From positions 6,003-70,002 of the forward strand of contig CAJUDM010000026.1 in assembly GCA_910584915.1 (NCBI GenBank): a stretch of 64,000 bases of DNA, read 5' to 3'. The notes beneath the pieces are model-generated. The model made no database searches and was not told where the DNA came from. It worked only from the letters and a program-made list of their open reading frames with translations. The stretch's first letter is position 1, and each line of letters starts with the position of its first letter. The stretch is from an uncultured Lachnospiraceae bacterium (lineage in GTDB: Bacteria > Bacillota > Clostridia > Lachnospirales > Lachnospiraceae). This document shows, in pieces, positions 32,969 through 41,084 of the stretch. Position numbers and translations under genes: made by a program.

Positions 32969-33002
32969 AGCGCGGCGGCAGGATGATATCCGCCGTCGCG
33001 CT
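32969..33002. repeat. GC-rich hairpin between the PTS and HD loci
   Basis: AGCGCGGCGG (32969-32978) can pair with CCGCCGTCGCGCT (32990-33002) with small bulges. There is no T-run on either side, so termination is uncertain. Confidence 0.45.
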
Positions 33003-33041
33003 GTTATGAAATATCTGATCATACCAGGTATATATAGTATA

Positions 33042-33281
33042 TCAGCAATTTCCCACATAAGATGAGACAAGGTTCATGTAATCTTTTGGATCGGGGATAA
33101 CCAGTGAGAGCCGCAGATAATTTTTGTTTTTGCGGAATTGCTCCCATAAGCTGCGCTGTATCGCTTCTTCTCTGTTGATGTTCACTTTTGAGCCGCACGG
33201 ATCGAGCATATACACATTGCCCAGGCAGGCATTGACAGCGCTCAGAAAATTTTTCATGCTCAGAATATTGACTTTTATCAT
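33042..33281 (-). CDS. HPr-like small protein without the catalytic histidine
   Basis: A 79-residue protein starting MIKVNILSMKNFLSAVNA, with a length and pattern reminiscent of the divergent HPr-related proteins of Clostridia. The HARPA-type histidine motif of true HPr is absent, so phosphotransfer is unlikely. AAGGAGG precedes ATG 33281. Position downstream of a PTS permease and HAD gene supports a PTS-related role. The call is tentative. Confidence 0.5.
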   Translation of the reverse strand: MIKVNILSMKNFLSAVNACLGNVYMLDPCGSKVNINREEAIQRSLWEQFRKNKNYLRLSLVIPDPKDYMNLVSSYVGNC

Positions 33282-33415
33282 GATGAACCTCCTTTTTGTT
33301 TGAGATATTCTTTATTATGTTACTGCCATTATAACGCGGTTCATCTGAGATAAATACACTATTTCTGCCCTTATCTATCAATATCCTGCCATTTTGCAAT
33401 GAGTGTTCTGGCAGC

Positions 33416-34195
33416 TTACAACAGCCCGCGGGCAGTCAGGTAATGATAGATACCGTCCTTTGCCACATGTCCGCATATCTCATCCGCCGCAGCTCTCAGC
33501 CCTGTAGACGCGTTTTCCATCGCAACGCCGCATCCGACCGCGCAAAGCATCTCAATGTCGTTATCGCCGTCGCCAAAGGCGAGCGCCTCGGACCGATCGA
33601 GATGGTAATAGGATAAGATCTGCCTGATCCCTTCGCCCTTTCCGCCGTCTGAGGGGATCACATCCACTGCGCGGTCCCACCATGCCGTGATCCGGGCTTT
33701 TTGTACATTCCGCATCAAATGCGGATGGTCTTCTTTCCGGCATCCCAGCATGACCTGATAGATTTCCTCTTCTTTTATGGTTTTATCAAAATCTTCCGAC
33801 ACGATGACCTCAAGCCCTGCAAAAGAGTAGTACTCCACAAGATCCTCGTCCTTTCCGTTGGCGATCATCCGGTCCCTGGTGGCAATGGAGACGGGCCTGT
33901 GAATGGAAGCGGCATTCTGTACAATAGTTTCCACATCCTCTGACGGGATCGGATTGCTGAAAATTGTCTGCTCTTTATCAAAGCAATAGGAGCCGTTGAA
34001 GGTGAGGAAGGCATCAAACTCCACACCCTCAAAATGCGGCAGCCCCATGGGGCCCCTTCCGGTGGCAAGGCACAGAAGTATGTTTCGTTCTTTCAGCCGT
34101 CTTAATGCCTCCAGAGTTTTTTCAGAGATTTTTTTTCGGTTCATGTCAATCAACGTCCCATCGATGTCGAAGAATATGATTTTGATTTCATCCAT
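33416..34195 (-). CDS. Cof-type HAD-IIB hydrolase (sugar-phosphate phosphatase)
   Basis: A 259-residue Cof-family phosphatase. Motif I is FFDIDGTLIDM, motif II is LATGR, motif III Lys lies in PSDGGKGEGI, and motif IV is AFGDGDNDIEML. Cof proteins dephosphorylate sugar phosphates or cofactors. It lies 16 bp after the PTS permease gene, suggesting action on the transported sugar phosphate. Confidence 0.9.
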   Translation of the reverse strand: MDEIKIIFFDIDGTLIDMNRKKISEKTLEALRRLKERNILLCLATGRGPMGLPHFEGVEFDAFLTFNGSYCFDKEQTIFSNPIPSEDVETIVQNAASIHRPVSIATRDRMIANGKDEDLVEYYSFAGLEVIVSEDFDKTIKEEEIYQVMLGCRKEDHPHLMRNVQKARITAWWDRAVDVIPSDGGKGEGIRQILSYYHLDRSEALAFGDGDNDIEMLCAVGCGVAMENASTGLRAAADEICGHVAKDGIYHYLTARGLL

Positions 34196-34211
34196 TTTGC
34201 TGTGCTCCTGT

Positions 34212-35711
34212 TTACATCATTTTTTTGATTTCGTCATAGACAAACTGCACTTTTGGTCCTATGACCACCTGGACAATGGTCTTGTTCGGACGGAAGATGC
34301 CTGCGGCGCCGGATGATTTGATCTTGTTTTCATTTACCAGCAGAGGATCTTTGATTTCGGTGCGGACACGGGTGATACAATAGTCCAGGCTTTCAAGGTT
34401 GTCCTTTCCGCCGAGCCCTTCCAGAATGATTTTTGCCATGGCTGTAAAGTCATTGTTCGCAAGTTCGATCTTTGTCTCACTTTCCTGTTCATCGTCTTCA
34501 CGGCCGGGAGTCTTTAAATCCCATTTTCTGATCGCAAAATCAAATACCAGATAGAAGATGACAAAGGCAGCGATCCCGAGCGGGATGATCAGCCATGTCT
34601 TGCTGGCAGCGGGCAGGAATGCGGAAAATACCAGATCGGTAGCGCCGGCGGAGAAACAGAAACCGGCACGGAAGCCCAGAGCCACGGTGATGGAAGCAAA
34701 TATACCGTAAAGCAGCGAATAGACAATGTAGAGCGGGAATGCCAGGAACATAAAGGCAAATTCAAATGGCTCCGTGACACCGCACATGAAAGCTGAGAGA
34801 GCGGCGGAGAGCATGATTCCCAGAGTGATCTTCCGCTTGTCTGACTTTGCGTTTTTGACAATGGCAAGAGCGCCGCCGAGCACGCCGAACATCATGCAGG
34901 GGAAGAAACCTGCCATATACATACCGACGGACCAGTTGACCGCGTTTCCGTTTGCCATGACGCCGCCTTCGGTGAGCCCGGCCCAGTATGCAGTCAGATC
35001 GCCGATGCCGATGGTATCAAACCAGAATACATTGTTTAACGCGTGGTGCAGTCCAAAAGGGATCAGCAGACGGTTAAAGAAAGTATAGATACCTACCCCT
35101 ACGATATCCAGCTTTAAAATGCCGTTGCCGAGAGCCACCAGCGCGCCGAAGATAACAGGCCAGACAAAGAGCAGGACCACGGAAACCAGAATAGATATCA
35201 TACCTGTAAAAATGGCGACGCTGCGTTTCCCGGAGAAGAAAGAGAGGGAGTCGGGCAGTTTGGTGCTCTTAAATTTGTTGTAGCATACGGCGCCGATCAC
35301 GCCGGCAAGAATACCGATAAATGGGTTGGCGATCTTGCCGAAAGCCACTTCGTTGGTGGAGCCTGCCGCACACATGGCGGGGACGATGCTGGATACCACG
35401 GCGGGATTCAAAAGATTTGTCATCAACAGCCAGGATACAAGCCCTGCCACCCCGCCGGTGCCGTCGTTATCCCGGGACAATCCGACGCCGATGCCGATGG
35501 CGAATAAGATTGCCATATTGTCGATGATGGCGCCGCCTGCCTTGATCAGAAAAAAGCCGATCATGTAAGCTGCCCCGCTGGTGGGCGCATCCGGAACCCC
35601 CATAACGCCGGGAGCCAGCGCATAACCGATCCCCATTAAAATACCGCAGATGGGGAGCGCGGCAACGGGCAGTTGCATTGCTTTGCCAAGTTTTTGCAGT
35701 TGTCTTAACAT
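34212..35711 (-). CDS. PTS EIIBC component, glucose/N-acetylglucosamine family
   Basis: A 499-residue permease. An EIIC membrane domain covers about 1-400 (LGKAMQLPVAALPICGILMG, GLHHALNNVFWFD, CGVTEPFEFAFMFLAFPLY). An EIIB domain follows with phospho-cysteine at about residue 445 in LDYCITRVRTEIKD. No EIIA is fused. The GITEPFEF-like loop marks the glucose/GlcNAc/maltose (MalX-NagE) group; the exact sugar is not resolvable. ATG 35711 follows AAGGAGGG. The gene is divergent from nothing: AraC is upstream in the same orientation and is a candidate regulator. Confidence 0.92.
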   Translation of the reverse strand: MLRQLQKLGKAMQLPVAALPICGILMGIGYALAPGVMGVPDAPTSGAAYMIGFFLIKAGGAIIDNMAILFAIGIGVGLSRDNDGTGGVAGLVSWLLMTNLLNPAVVSSIVPAMCAAGSTNEVAFGKIANPFIGILAGVIGAVCYNKFKSTKLPDSLSFFSGKRSVAIFTGMISILVSVVLLFVWPVIFGALVALGNGILKLDIVGVGIYTFFNRLLIPFGLHHALNNVFWFDTIGIGDLTAYWAGLTEGGVMANGNAVNWSVGMYMAGFFPCMMFGVLGGALAIVKNAKSDKRKITLGIMLSAALSAFMCGVTEPFEFAFMFLAFPLYIVYSLLYGIFASITVALGFRAGFCFSAGATDLVFSAFLPAASKTWLIIPLGIAAFVIFYLVFDFAIRKWDLKTPGREDDEQESETKIELANNDFTAMAKIILEGLGGKDNLESLDYCITRVRTEIKDPLLVNENKIKSSGAAGIFRPNKTIVQVVIGPKVQFVYDEIKKMM

Positions 35712-35826
35712 AGTATAACCCTCCTTGTTCGGTTTGTACAATTGTTTCCCGCTTTACAAAATAAAAAAGTGGAAGCGGGGTGCCATATTCATTGTACAAC
35801 GCCATCCCCATCTGCCCGATATGGCT

Positions 35827-36747
35827 TTACTGCCGGGTATTATCACAATCCTGCCATTTTTGCCGGTACTCGGAGGGAGAGCAGCCGGCGTATTCCCGAA
35901 AGACCTTTCCGAAATAACTGCTGCTGCCAATGCCGCAGGCGTGTCCGATGGCAGTGATCGGTTCCCTGCCGTCGGCTAACATCCGGCAGGCAGCCTGCAG
36001 GCGGTAGCTTTTCATATAATCTACGGGCGTTGTGTGCAGGCAGTCATGAAATACCCGAAAACATTCCCGCTCGCTTAAATACGCCGCTTCCGCGAGCTGT
36101 GAGACAGAGATTTTTTCGGGGTAATGTTCGTGGATATAGACCATCATCTGCTTGATCTTATCGTTGTGTCTGCCGGATATGCTGTTCTGTAACCGGACAG
36201 AGTGGGAGCGCTCAAGGAGCGCGAGCCATATTTCCGACAGAGCCTGGCGCAGCCTGATCTCACAGCCGAAGGTATCGCCGGGAATATAAAAGGCTGAGAG
36301 GATCAGGTCGAGAATGTGTTTCGCCTCCGGATCTTCCGGAAAAAGCGGAATGATCTCGATCTGCGAAGCCGCCGCAAGGGGCGTGATATATTTCCGCTCG
36401 ATCCTGCACCCCTGTTCTCCTGCGATCAGGGATGTGTCGAAGAGATGGACGAGCGCGATGGTATTTTCCGCCTGTGACAGGGATTTAGTCATATGGAGAA
36501 TATTGGAGTTGACAAAGCCGCCGCTCCCAGCCGGGAAACTTATCTTTCCGCCGGGCGTGTGATAGGTGAGCGTTCCGCTTTCCATATAGAAGAGTTCCAC
36601 CGCTCTGTGCCAGTGCCAGGGCACGAAGCGTCCGGCATAGTGATCGATCTGCGCCCGCGAGGCGATATAGGGAAAGTCTTTATTAAAATCGGGAAGCAAT
36701 TCTTCGCGGCTCCCGGTGTGAAAGGCAATACTTCGTATGTTTTTCAT
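35827..36747 (-). CDS. AraC family transcriptional regulator of the PTS locus
   Basis: A 306-residue regulator. The N-terminal cupin includes FVPWHWHRAVELFYMESG and GGFVNSNILHM. The C-terminal AraC domain includes ISVSQLAEAAYLSERECFRV and the second HTH IGSSSYFGKVFREYAGCSP. It lies 115 bp upstream of the PTS gene on the same strand, so sugar-dependent control of that gene is plausible. Confidence 0.88.
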   Translation of the reverse strand: MKNIRSIAFHTGSREELLPDFNKDFPYIASRAQIDHYAGRFVPWHWHRAVELFYMESGTLTYHTPGGKISFPAGSGGFVNSNILHMTKSLSQAENTIALVHLFDTSLIAGEQGCRIERKYITPLAAASQIEIIPLFPEDPEAKHILDLILSAFYIPGDTFGCEIRLRQALSEIWLALLERSHSVRLQNSISGRHNDKIKQMMVYIHEHYPEKISVSQLAEAAYLSERECFRVFHDCLHTTPVDYMKSYRLQAACRMLADGREPITAIGHACGIGSSSYFGKVFREYAGCSPSEYRQKWQDCDNTRQ

Positions 36748-37023
36748 GGCTGCCCCCTGTATAAATTTATCTTGTCATACCGTATCCGGCGATACGCTGT
36801 AAAGAAAAGATTCCTGGTGTCTCACATAAGTTTTACGGCATAAGCCGCTCAATGCTATATTACATTATAATATAAAGTATTTCTGATGAAAACCGCCTGT
36901 TTTAAGATCGAATCACCGCATATTTTCCTGAAAAGGGAGAGATAACCGCAGATTAAGGAGAATCCGGCGATGGATCAGACTTGAAGGGAACAGGAGGAAG
37001 AAATATACTGAATGGTGTGAAAA
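36748..37023. other. Intergenic DNA before the Spo0A-like gene
   Basis: No gene is supported. I see a small CGTATC...GATACG hairpin at 36780-36795 and an A/T-rich stretch with TATAAT-like motifs near 36864-36875. No clear Spo0A box or riboswitch is visible. Confidence 0.4.
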
Positions 37024-37047
37024 TATTATATAAAAAATTATATAATA
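37024..37047. promoter_or_regulatory. Perfect A/T inverted repeat before the Spo0A-like gene
   Basis: TATTATATAA (37024-37033), an AAAA loop and TTATATAATA (37038-37047) form a perfect 10-bp inverted repeat 30 bp before the start codon. It overlaps the likely -10 region (TATAAT at 37040-37045), so it could be an operator. Confidence 0.5.
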
Positions 37048-37077
37048 GGAAAAATTGTTGTAAAAGGGGAATTTTAT

Positions 37078-37677
37078 ATGGAACAGCTTCATGTACCGGT
37101 CAGCGGAGACTCGGAAAAAATGCATAAGATCATTGATGAACTGATGAAGCAGGATAAAGAATTTCAGATTATGATAACGGTTTCTTCTTCTGACAAAAGC
37201 GGAGCGGCGGGAGAGAAGGAGGTGGAGGTGAAATGGAGCGGGGAGAGCGCCTTAAAAGCGGCATCCCTGCCAGCCGGAGCAATCTCCGCCGCAGTGCTGC
37301 CGGAGGCTGCGCCGTCCTACGACCTTGAGACGGATGTGACGGACATGATCCACGAGATAGGCGTCCCCGCCCATATCAAAGGCTATCAGTATCTGCGGGA
37401 AGCGATCATGATGTCGGTGCAGGATATGGAGATGTTGAATTCCATCACCAAGCTCCTCTACCCGTCCATCGCGAGCAAGTATCAGACAACACCGAGCAGA
37501 GTGGAGCGCGCCATCCGCCATGCCATCGAAGTGGCGTGGAGCAGGGGGCGGATGGAAACGCTGGACGCCCTCTTCGGCTACACGATCAACACCGGCAAGG
37601 GCAAACCCACCAACTCCGAATTCATCGCCCTGATCACGGATAAACTGCGGCTGAAATATCGGGAGGCAGGAATATAA
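37078..37677 (+). CDS. Spo0A C-terminal domain protein lacking a receiver
   Basis: A 199-residue protein. Residues ~85-199 match the Spo0A DNA-binding domain closely (IHEIGVPAHIKGYQYLREAI, ITKLLYPSIASKYQTTPSRV, RAIRHAIEVAWSRGRMETLD, KPTNSEFIA). The N-terminal ~80 residues are not a response-regulator receiver: no DD...D...T...K pattern, and this part is short, charged and Ala-rich. It would bind 0A-like sites without phosphorylation control, or act through its own N-terminus. AAAAGGGG precedes the start. The canonical spo0A is not in the window. Confidence 0.86.
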   Translation: MEQLHVPVSGDSEKMHKIIDELMKQDKEFQIMITVSSSDKSGAAGEKEVEVKWSGESALKAASLPAGAISAAVLPEAAPSYDLETDVTDMIHEIGVPAHIKGYQYLREAIMMSVQDMEMLNSITKLLYPSIASKYQTTPSRVERAIRHAIEVAWSRGRMETLDALFGYTINTGKGKPTNSEFIALITDKLRLKYREAGI

Positions 37678-37796
37678 CTGTAACAGATAACTTTTCAAAA
37701 TAGGTACTTCCTTTAGCCCAAACCTTGATGTATAATACAGTCATAGTACAGATTTTACCTGATAAGAAAGACGGGGAAGGCAAACGGAGGTTTATC

Positions 37797-39245
37797 ATGA
37801 AAAACATTCTTTTTATTGCGTCGGAAGGTGTTCCATTTATCAAGACAGGAGGACTTGCCGATGTAGTGGGCTCTCTGCCGAAATGTATCGACAAAGAGTA
37901 TTATGATGTGCGGGTTATGATTCCGAAATATTCCTGTATGTCAGATAAGATGAAAGAGAAACTGAGTTATAAAGCGCACTTTTATATGGATTTCCACTGG
38001 AAAGACGAGTATGTGGGCATTCTGGAATCCGAAGTGGACGGCGTGAAGTATTACTTTATCGACAATGAGGGATATTTCACAGGCGTGAAGCCCTACACGG
38101 ACAACGCGCTGTTTGAGATCGAGAAATACGCATATTTCAGCAAGGCATGTCTCTCCGCCCTGCCTGTGATCGGCTTTCGGCCGGACCTGATCCACTGCCA
38201 CGACTGGCAGACCGGGCTTGTGCCTGTCTACCTGCATGAACGCTTCCAGGGGAACGAGTTCTTCCGGGGCATCAAAACCGTCATGACGATCCACAACCTG
38301 AAATTCCAGGGCAAGTGGAATGTGAAAGATGTGAAGGATATCACGGGACTGCCGGACTATTACTTTACGCCGGATAAACTGGAGGCGTATAAAGACGCCA
38401 ACCTCTTGAAGGGCGGCCTTGTGTTCGCGGACGCCATCACCACGGTGAGCGATACATACGCCCAGGAGATCAAGACCGAGTTTTACGGTGAAAATCTGGA
38501 CGGCCTGATGCGGGCGAGATCCGGCGACCTGCGGGGTATCGTCAACGGCATCGACTACGACGACTTTAATCCGGAGACCGATAAACATCTGGAATTCCCG
38601 TACAACGCGCAGAATTACCGGAAGGAGAAAGTGAAGAACAAACGCGCCCTGCAAAAGGAACTTGGGCTGGAAGTGAACGATAAGATCATGATGATCGGTA
38701 TCGTGTCGAGGCTCACGGACCAGAAGGGCTTCGACCTGATCGCCTATGTGATGGATGAACTCTGTCAGGACGCGATCCAGATCGTTGTGCTGGGAACCGG
38801 CGAGGAGCGGTACGAGAATATGTTCCGCCACTTCGACTGGAAGTACAGCAACAAAGTGTCGGCGAATATCTATTATTCCGATGCGCTCTCCCATAAGATC
38901 TACGGCGCCTGCGACGCGTTCCTGATGCCGTCCCTGTTTGAGCCCTGCGGACTCTCCCAGCTTATGAGCCTGCGTTACGGCACGCTCCCCATCGTCAGGG
39001 AGACGGGCGGCTTAAAAGATACGGTGGAGCCCTACAATGAGTACGAGAGCAAGGGGACCGGATTCAGCTTTGTCAACTACAATGCCCACGAGATGATGGC
39101 TACGGTGCGCTACGCGGAGCGGATCTACTACGATAAGAAGCGCGAGTGGAACAAGATGGTGGACCGCGCCATGGCGGCGGATTTCTCCTGGCAGGTTTCC
39201 GCCATGAAATATCAGGAGATGTACGACTGGCTGATCGGGTATTAA
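37797..39245 (+). CDS. glgA: Glycogen synthase (ADP-glucose)
   Basis: A 482-residue GT5 glycosyltransferase extending alpha-1,4-glucan with ADP-glucose. The N-terminal ADP-glucose site is IKTGGLADVVGSLPK. Other blocks are HCHDWQTGLVPVYLHE, GIVSRLTDQKGFDL and the C-terminal PSLFEPCGLSQLMSLRYGTL. ATG 37797 after ACGGAGG matches the family start; an in-frame extension to 37725 does not. TATAAT at 37731-37736 is a candidate -10. No other glycogen gene is in the window. Confidence 0.95.
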   Translation: MKNILFIASEGVPFIKTGGLADVVGSLPKCIDKEYYDVRVMIPKYSCMSDKMKEKLSYKAHFYMDFHWKDEYVGILESEVDGVKYYFIDNEGYFTGVKPYTDNALFEIEKYAYFSKACLSALPVIGFRPDLIHCHDWQTGLVPVYLHERFQGNEFFRGIKTVMTIHNLKFQGKWNVKDVKDITGLPDYYFTPDKLEAYKDANLLKGGLVFADAITTVSDTYAQEIKTEFYGENLDGLMRARSGDLRGIVNGIDYDDFNPETDKHLEFPYNAQNYRKEKVKNKRALQKELGLEVNDKIMMIGIVSRLTDQKGFDLIAYVMDELCQDAIQIVVLGTGEERYENMFRHFDWKYSNKVSANIYYSDALSHKIYGACDAFLMPSLFEPCGLSQLMSLRYGTLPIVRETGGLKDTVEPYNEYESKGTGFSFVNYNAHEMMATVRYAERIYYDKKREWNKMVDRAMAADFSWQVSAMKYQEMYDWLIGY

Positions 39246-39273
39246 ATCAGATACAGGTATGGCATAAACTCGA

Positions 39274-39318
39274 TATGCACAGAATAGGATGTACCATGTA
39301 CAGCGTGTTCTGTGCGTA
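39274..39318 (+). promoter_or_regulatory. Hairpin before the SpoVB-like gene
   Basis: TATGCACAGAA (39274-39284) pairs with TTCTGTGCGTA (39308-39318, one G-T pair), with an inner TGTAC/GTACA pairing. It ends 13 nt before the start codon and could mask the ribosome site. It has no T-run. Confidence 0.45.
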
Positions 39319-39331
39319 AGAGAGGCATAAC

Positions 39332-40963
39332 ATGGCAAAAAAGAAAGACAATTTTGTGATGCAGGCGGGGATTCTGGCGGCGGCGGGGATCGTCGTCCGC
39401 ATCATTGGTCTTTTGTATAATAAACCGATGGTCGCCATCATCGGGGACGAGGGATTCGGATATTACGACAGCGCCTACGCGGCGTACAGTATCATCCTGC
39501 TGATATCCTCCTACAGCATCCCCTCGGCGGTGTCCAAGGTTATTGCACAAAAGCTGGCGTTAAAAGAATATCGGAATGCACACAGGATCTTCCGCTGTGC
39601 GTTTATTTATGTGCTGGTAGTCGGTGGTATTGCCAGCTTATTTGTGTTTTTCGGAGCCGGGCTTCTTGTGGAGATGGAGAGCGCAGTGCTGCCCTTAAAG
39701 GTGCTGGCGCCGACCATCTTTTTGAGCGGCATTCTGGGCGTTTTCCGGGGCTACTTTCAGGCGTACAAGTCCATGGCGCAGACATCCGTCTCCCAGATCT
39801 TAGAGCAGCTTGCCAATGCCGGCGTCAGCATCGGCATGGCGTATCTGATGGTGGAGGCGGTGGCGGATAAGGACATGAGCACAAAGGCTTCCTTCGGCGC
39901 GGCGGGGGGAACCATCGGCACCGGCGCGGGGGTTCTGATCGGGCTTTTGTTTATGCTGTGGATGTACGCGCTGAACCGGAAGATGATCATGGGGCAGATG
40001 GCGCGGGACTACCATAGGACGGAGGATTCCTACGGAGAGATTTTCCGGATGATCCTGCTTGTGGTGACGCCCTTTATCCTGAGCACGGGCATTTACAATG
40101 TGAACAATTTTCTGGACAAGACGATCTATCAGAAGCTGATGATGACGGTGAAAGGCTTACAGGAATCCGTGGTGGCAACGGACCTTAGCGCCATCGCCAA
40201 GGGGACAAAGATATCCAATATCCCGATCGCCCTCGCATCCGCCATGGCTACAGCGTTGATCCCCGGTATCTCCAGCGACTTTACAAAGCGCAACAAAAAG
40301 GGTGTCCGGGCGAAGGTGGCAAAGTCGGTGAAAGTGACGATGTTGGTCTCGATCCCGGCGGCGGTGGGCATCGGCGTGCTGGCAAAGCCCATCATGCAGG
40401 TGATCTTCAACCAGCCGGAGTCCCTCGACGTCTCCTCCAGGCTGCTCGCCGTGACCTCCGCCAGCATTGTGTTTTACGGGCTCTCCACCCTGACGCAGGC
40501 GGTGCTGCAGTCCATCGGGAAGATGGTGACGCCGATCATCCACGCGGCAATCGCCCTTGTGCTCCACGCCGGAGTTATGGCTGTGATGCTGCTCTATCTG
40601 GATCAGGAATACCGCATGTATTATTACGTGGCGGCGACGGTGCTCTACTCGGTGATCGTCAGCATCTTAAACGGATTTTCCCTGAAAAAATATTTGAAAT
40701 ACAAGCAGGAGAAGGACAGGACTTTCCTGCGTCCGCTCTTTGCCTCCGTGTTTATGGGGGTGTCAGCTTACGGGGTATACCACGGAATATACTATCTTGT
40801 CCCAATCAATCTGCTGGCGCTGGGCGTCTCAGTGACTGTGGCGATGCTCGTATATTTTGTGCTGATCATCATGATCCGCGCGGTGACGGAGGAGGAGCTT
40901 CGGAGTATGCCGAAAGGGCATTTGCTTGTGAAGATGGGGCGGAAGATGAGGCTGCTGAAATAG
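39332..40963 (+). CDS. Polysaccharide flippase, SpoVB/MurJ-like (MOP superfamily)
   Basis: A 543-residue protein with about 14 hydrophobic segments. It starts MAKKKDNFVMQAGILAAAGI and has FGYYDSAYAAYSIILLISSY, the SpoVB/YtgP-family opening. Later segments include LEQLANAGVSIGMAYL and LTQAVLQSIGKMVTPIIHA. Members flip lipid-linked cell-wall or polysaccharide precursors; in spore formers SpoVB acts in cortex synthesis. Whether this is SpoVB or the vegetative YtgP/Amj-type paralogue cannot be told. Confidence 0.88.
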   Translation: MAKKKDNFVMQAGILAAAGIVVRIIGLLYNKPMVAIIGDEGFGYYDSAYAAYSIILLISSYSIPSAVSKVIAQKLALKEYRNAHRIFRCAFIYVLVVGGIASLFVFFGAGLLVEMESAVLPLKVLAPTIFLSGILGVFRGYFQAYKSMAQTSVSQILEQLANAGVSIGMAYLMVEAVADKDMSTKASFGAAGGTIGTGAGVLIGLLFMLWMYALNRKMIMGQMARDYHRTEDSYGEIFRMILLVVTPFILSTGIYNVNNFLDKTIYQKLMMTVKGLQESVVATDLSAIAKGTKISNIPIALASAMATALIPGISSDFTKRNKKGVRAKVAKSVKVTMLVSIPAAVGIGVLAKPIMQVIFNQPESLDVSSRLLAVTSASIVFYGLSTLTQAVLQSIGKMVTPIIHAAIALVLHAGVMAVMLLYLDQEYRMYYYVAATVLYSVIVSILNGFSLKKYLKYKQEKDRTFLRPLFASVFMGVSAYGVYHGIYYLVPINLLALGVSVTVAMLVYFVLIIMIRAVTEEELRSMPKGHLLVKMGRKMRLLK

Positions 40964-40990
40964 AATATAAAGATGCTGATAAGCGGGCGG

Positions 40991-41052
40991 ATCGAAAAGA
41001 TCTTTAAAAGTATTCCGGAGAGTATGGAATTTCTTTGAAAGATCTTCTCGAT
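40991..41052. repeat. Imperfect inverted repeat between convergent genes
   Basis: ATCGAAAAGATCTTT (40991-41005) and AAAGATCTTCTCGAT (41038-41052) pair over 14 of 15 positions, with an inner ATTCC/GGAAT pair. It lies between the flippase (+) and rqcH (-), where a bidirectional terminator would be expected, but lacks a long T-run. Confidence 0.55.
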
Positions 41053-41084
41053 GGAAAGGAACCGCAGAAAACAGAGGAAATGAT

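Noticed and set aside
37941..38894. 317-codon minus-strand ORF opposite glgA
   Set aside because: Antisense shadow of glycogen synthase; no domain.
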